Source: Empedobacter falsenii
GTDB taxonomy: Bacteria > Bacteroidota > Bacteroidia > Flavobacteriales > Weeksellaceae
DNA: 64,000 nucleotides
Direction of reading: 5' to 3'
NCBI RefSeq assembly: GCF_013488205.1
Contig: NZ_CP040908.1
Span: forward strand, 2,420,001-2,484,000
In this document: in pieces, positions 63,687 to 64,000 of the stretch
Layout: each line of letters opens with the position of its first letter
Position numbering within the stretch: position 1 is the first letter of the stretch
Notes under the pieces: model-generated
The model's database searches: none
Seen by the model: the letters and a program-made list of their open reading frames with translations, nothing else
What the model was told of the DNA's origin: nothing
Made by a program: the position numbers and the translations under genes

Positions 63687-64000
63687 ATGAAAAAAAATTT
63701 ATTCTTTGGAGCATTATTGGCTTCTACAATTTCATTTGCACAAATTACATTAGAAAAAACTTTTTCTAAAAATGAATATGTTTCTGTTATAAATAACAAT
63801 AAGGATATTACTTATGTTTCAGCAACAAATGATAATAAACTTGTTTTATATAACTCTGATTATTCAATTATAAAAACAATTAGTGTTGATATGCCAAGTG
63901 ATTACTCTTTACATTTTTCATATGATATATATGATCGTTGGTTATCTGTCTCTAAACATATTTTCAATACAGATGATAATTATGAATTTATTGTAGAGAT
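63687..64000 (+). CDS. secreted protein, N-terminal part only
   Basis: The first 104 codons lie inside the window and the gene runs off the right edge. A signal peptide (MKKNLFFGALLASTISFA) is followed by QITLEKTFSKNEYVSVINNNKDITYVSATNDNKLVLYNSDYSIIK. The latter resembles beta-propeller or surface proteins of Bacteroidota that often end in a type IX sorting tail, but that end is not visible. The box TATCTTTG (63667-63674) lies 12 bp before the ATG. The family cannot be named. Confidence 0.7.
   Translation, partial: MKKNLFFGALLASTISFAQITLEKTFSKNEYVSVINNNKDITYVSATNDNKLVLYNSDYSIIKTISVDMPSDYSLHFSYDIYDRWLSVSKHIFNTDDNYEFIVE

Overview
The window is a low-GC (roughly one third G+C by eye) chromosomal segment of a member of the Bacteroidota, most likely Flavobacteriales of the Weeksellaceae/Chryseobacterium-Empedobacter group. 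Evidence: promoters of the Bacteroidota type (TTTG, 19 bp, TAnnTTTG) in front of the rRNA and tRNA-His genes; a fungalysin-type protease with a type IX secretion tail; lipoproteins of Bacteroidota style; bacillithiol and menaquinone genes; almost no Shine-Dalgarno sequences; and a 16S rRNA whose 3' tail no longer carries CCUCC but CAUCUCAUAU. I cannot name a species from this alone.

Layout. 1-2310: the front part of an rRNA operon on the minus strand (16S, tRNA-Ile, tRNA-Ala, start of 23S), with tandem promoters at 2473-2727 and a gene-free stretch up to 3540. 3540-5706: a secreted serine hydrolase and an exported unknown. 5845-12095: a TetR-controlled RND drug-efflux operon (regulator, TolC, adaptor, pump) with a clear promoter and palindromic operator. 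12172-19538: bacillithiol disulfide reductase, a methyltransferase, and a two-gene unit of a small unknown plus a 1677-residue DUF4132 protein. 19675-23041: cation/proton antiporter and DNA polymerase IV. 23410-29541: secreted M36 protease, then an overlapping polyphosphate operon (sixA-like, ppk1, ppx). 29634-38065: mostly metabolic and redox genes, including a peroxidase-bshB1 pair. 38107-38533: three tandem tRNA-His genes behind one promoter. 38579-43629: orphan membrane and lipoproteins plus an M49-like peptidase. 43717-53255: secA, nitronate monooxygenase, a probable GH12 glycosidase, a GreA-like factor, a thioredoxin, an ATP-cone nuclease and a PhnA-like protein. 53288-54981: a DoxX-like membrane protein next to an AraC regulator broken by a single in-frame stop. 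55083-64000: ABC-F ATPase, TPR protein, menA operon, GH25 lysozyme, MFS exporter, ribB behind an FMN riboswitch, and the start of a secreted protein.

How it fits together. This is mainly core chromosome: I see no insertion sequence, integrase, prophage or CRISPR. Genes are separated by compact hairpin terminators, many of them shared by convergent neighbours. The most unusual points are the altered anti-Shine-Dalgarno, several promoter boxes lying 4-7 bases before start codons, the interleaved repeats between the FMN aptamer and ribB, the DUF4132 pair, the ATP-cone nuclease and the tRNA-His triplication. Start codons were moved inward from the longest open frame for ypdA, tetR, the asparaginase, the nitronate monooxygenase, menA and ribB.
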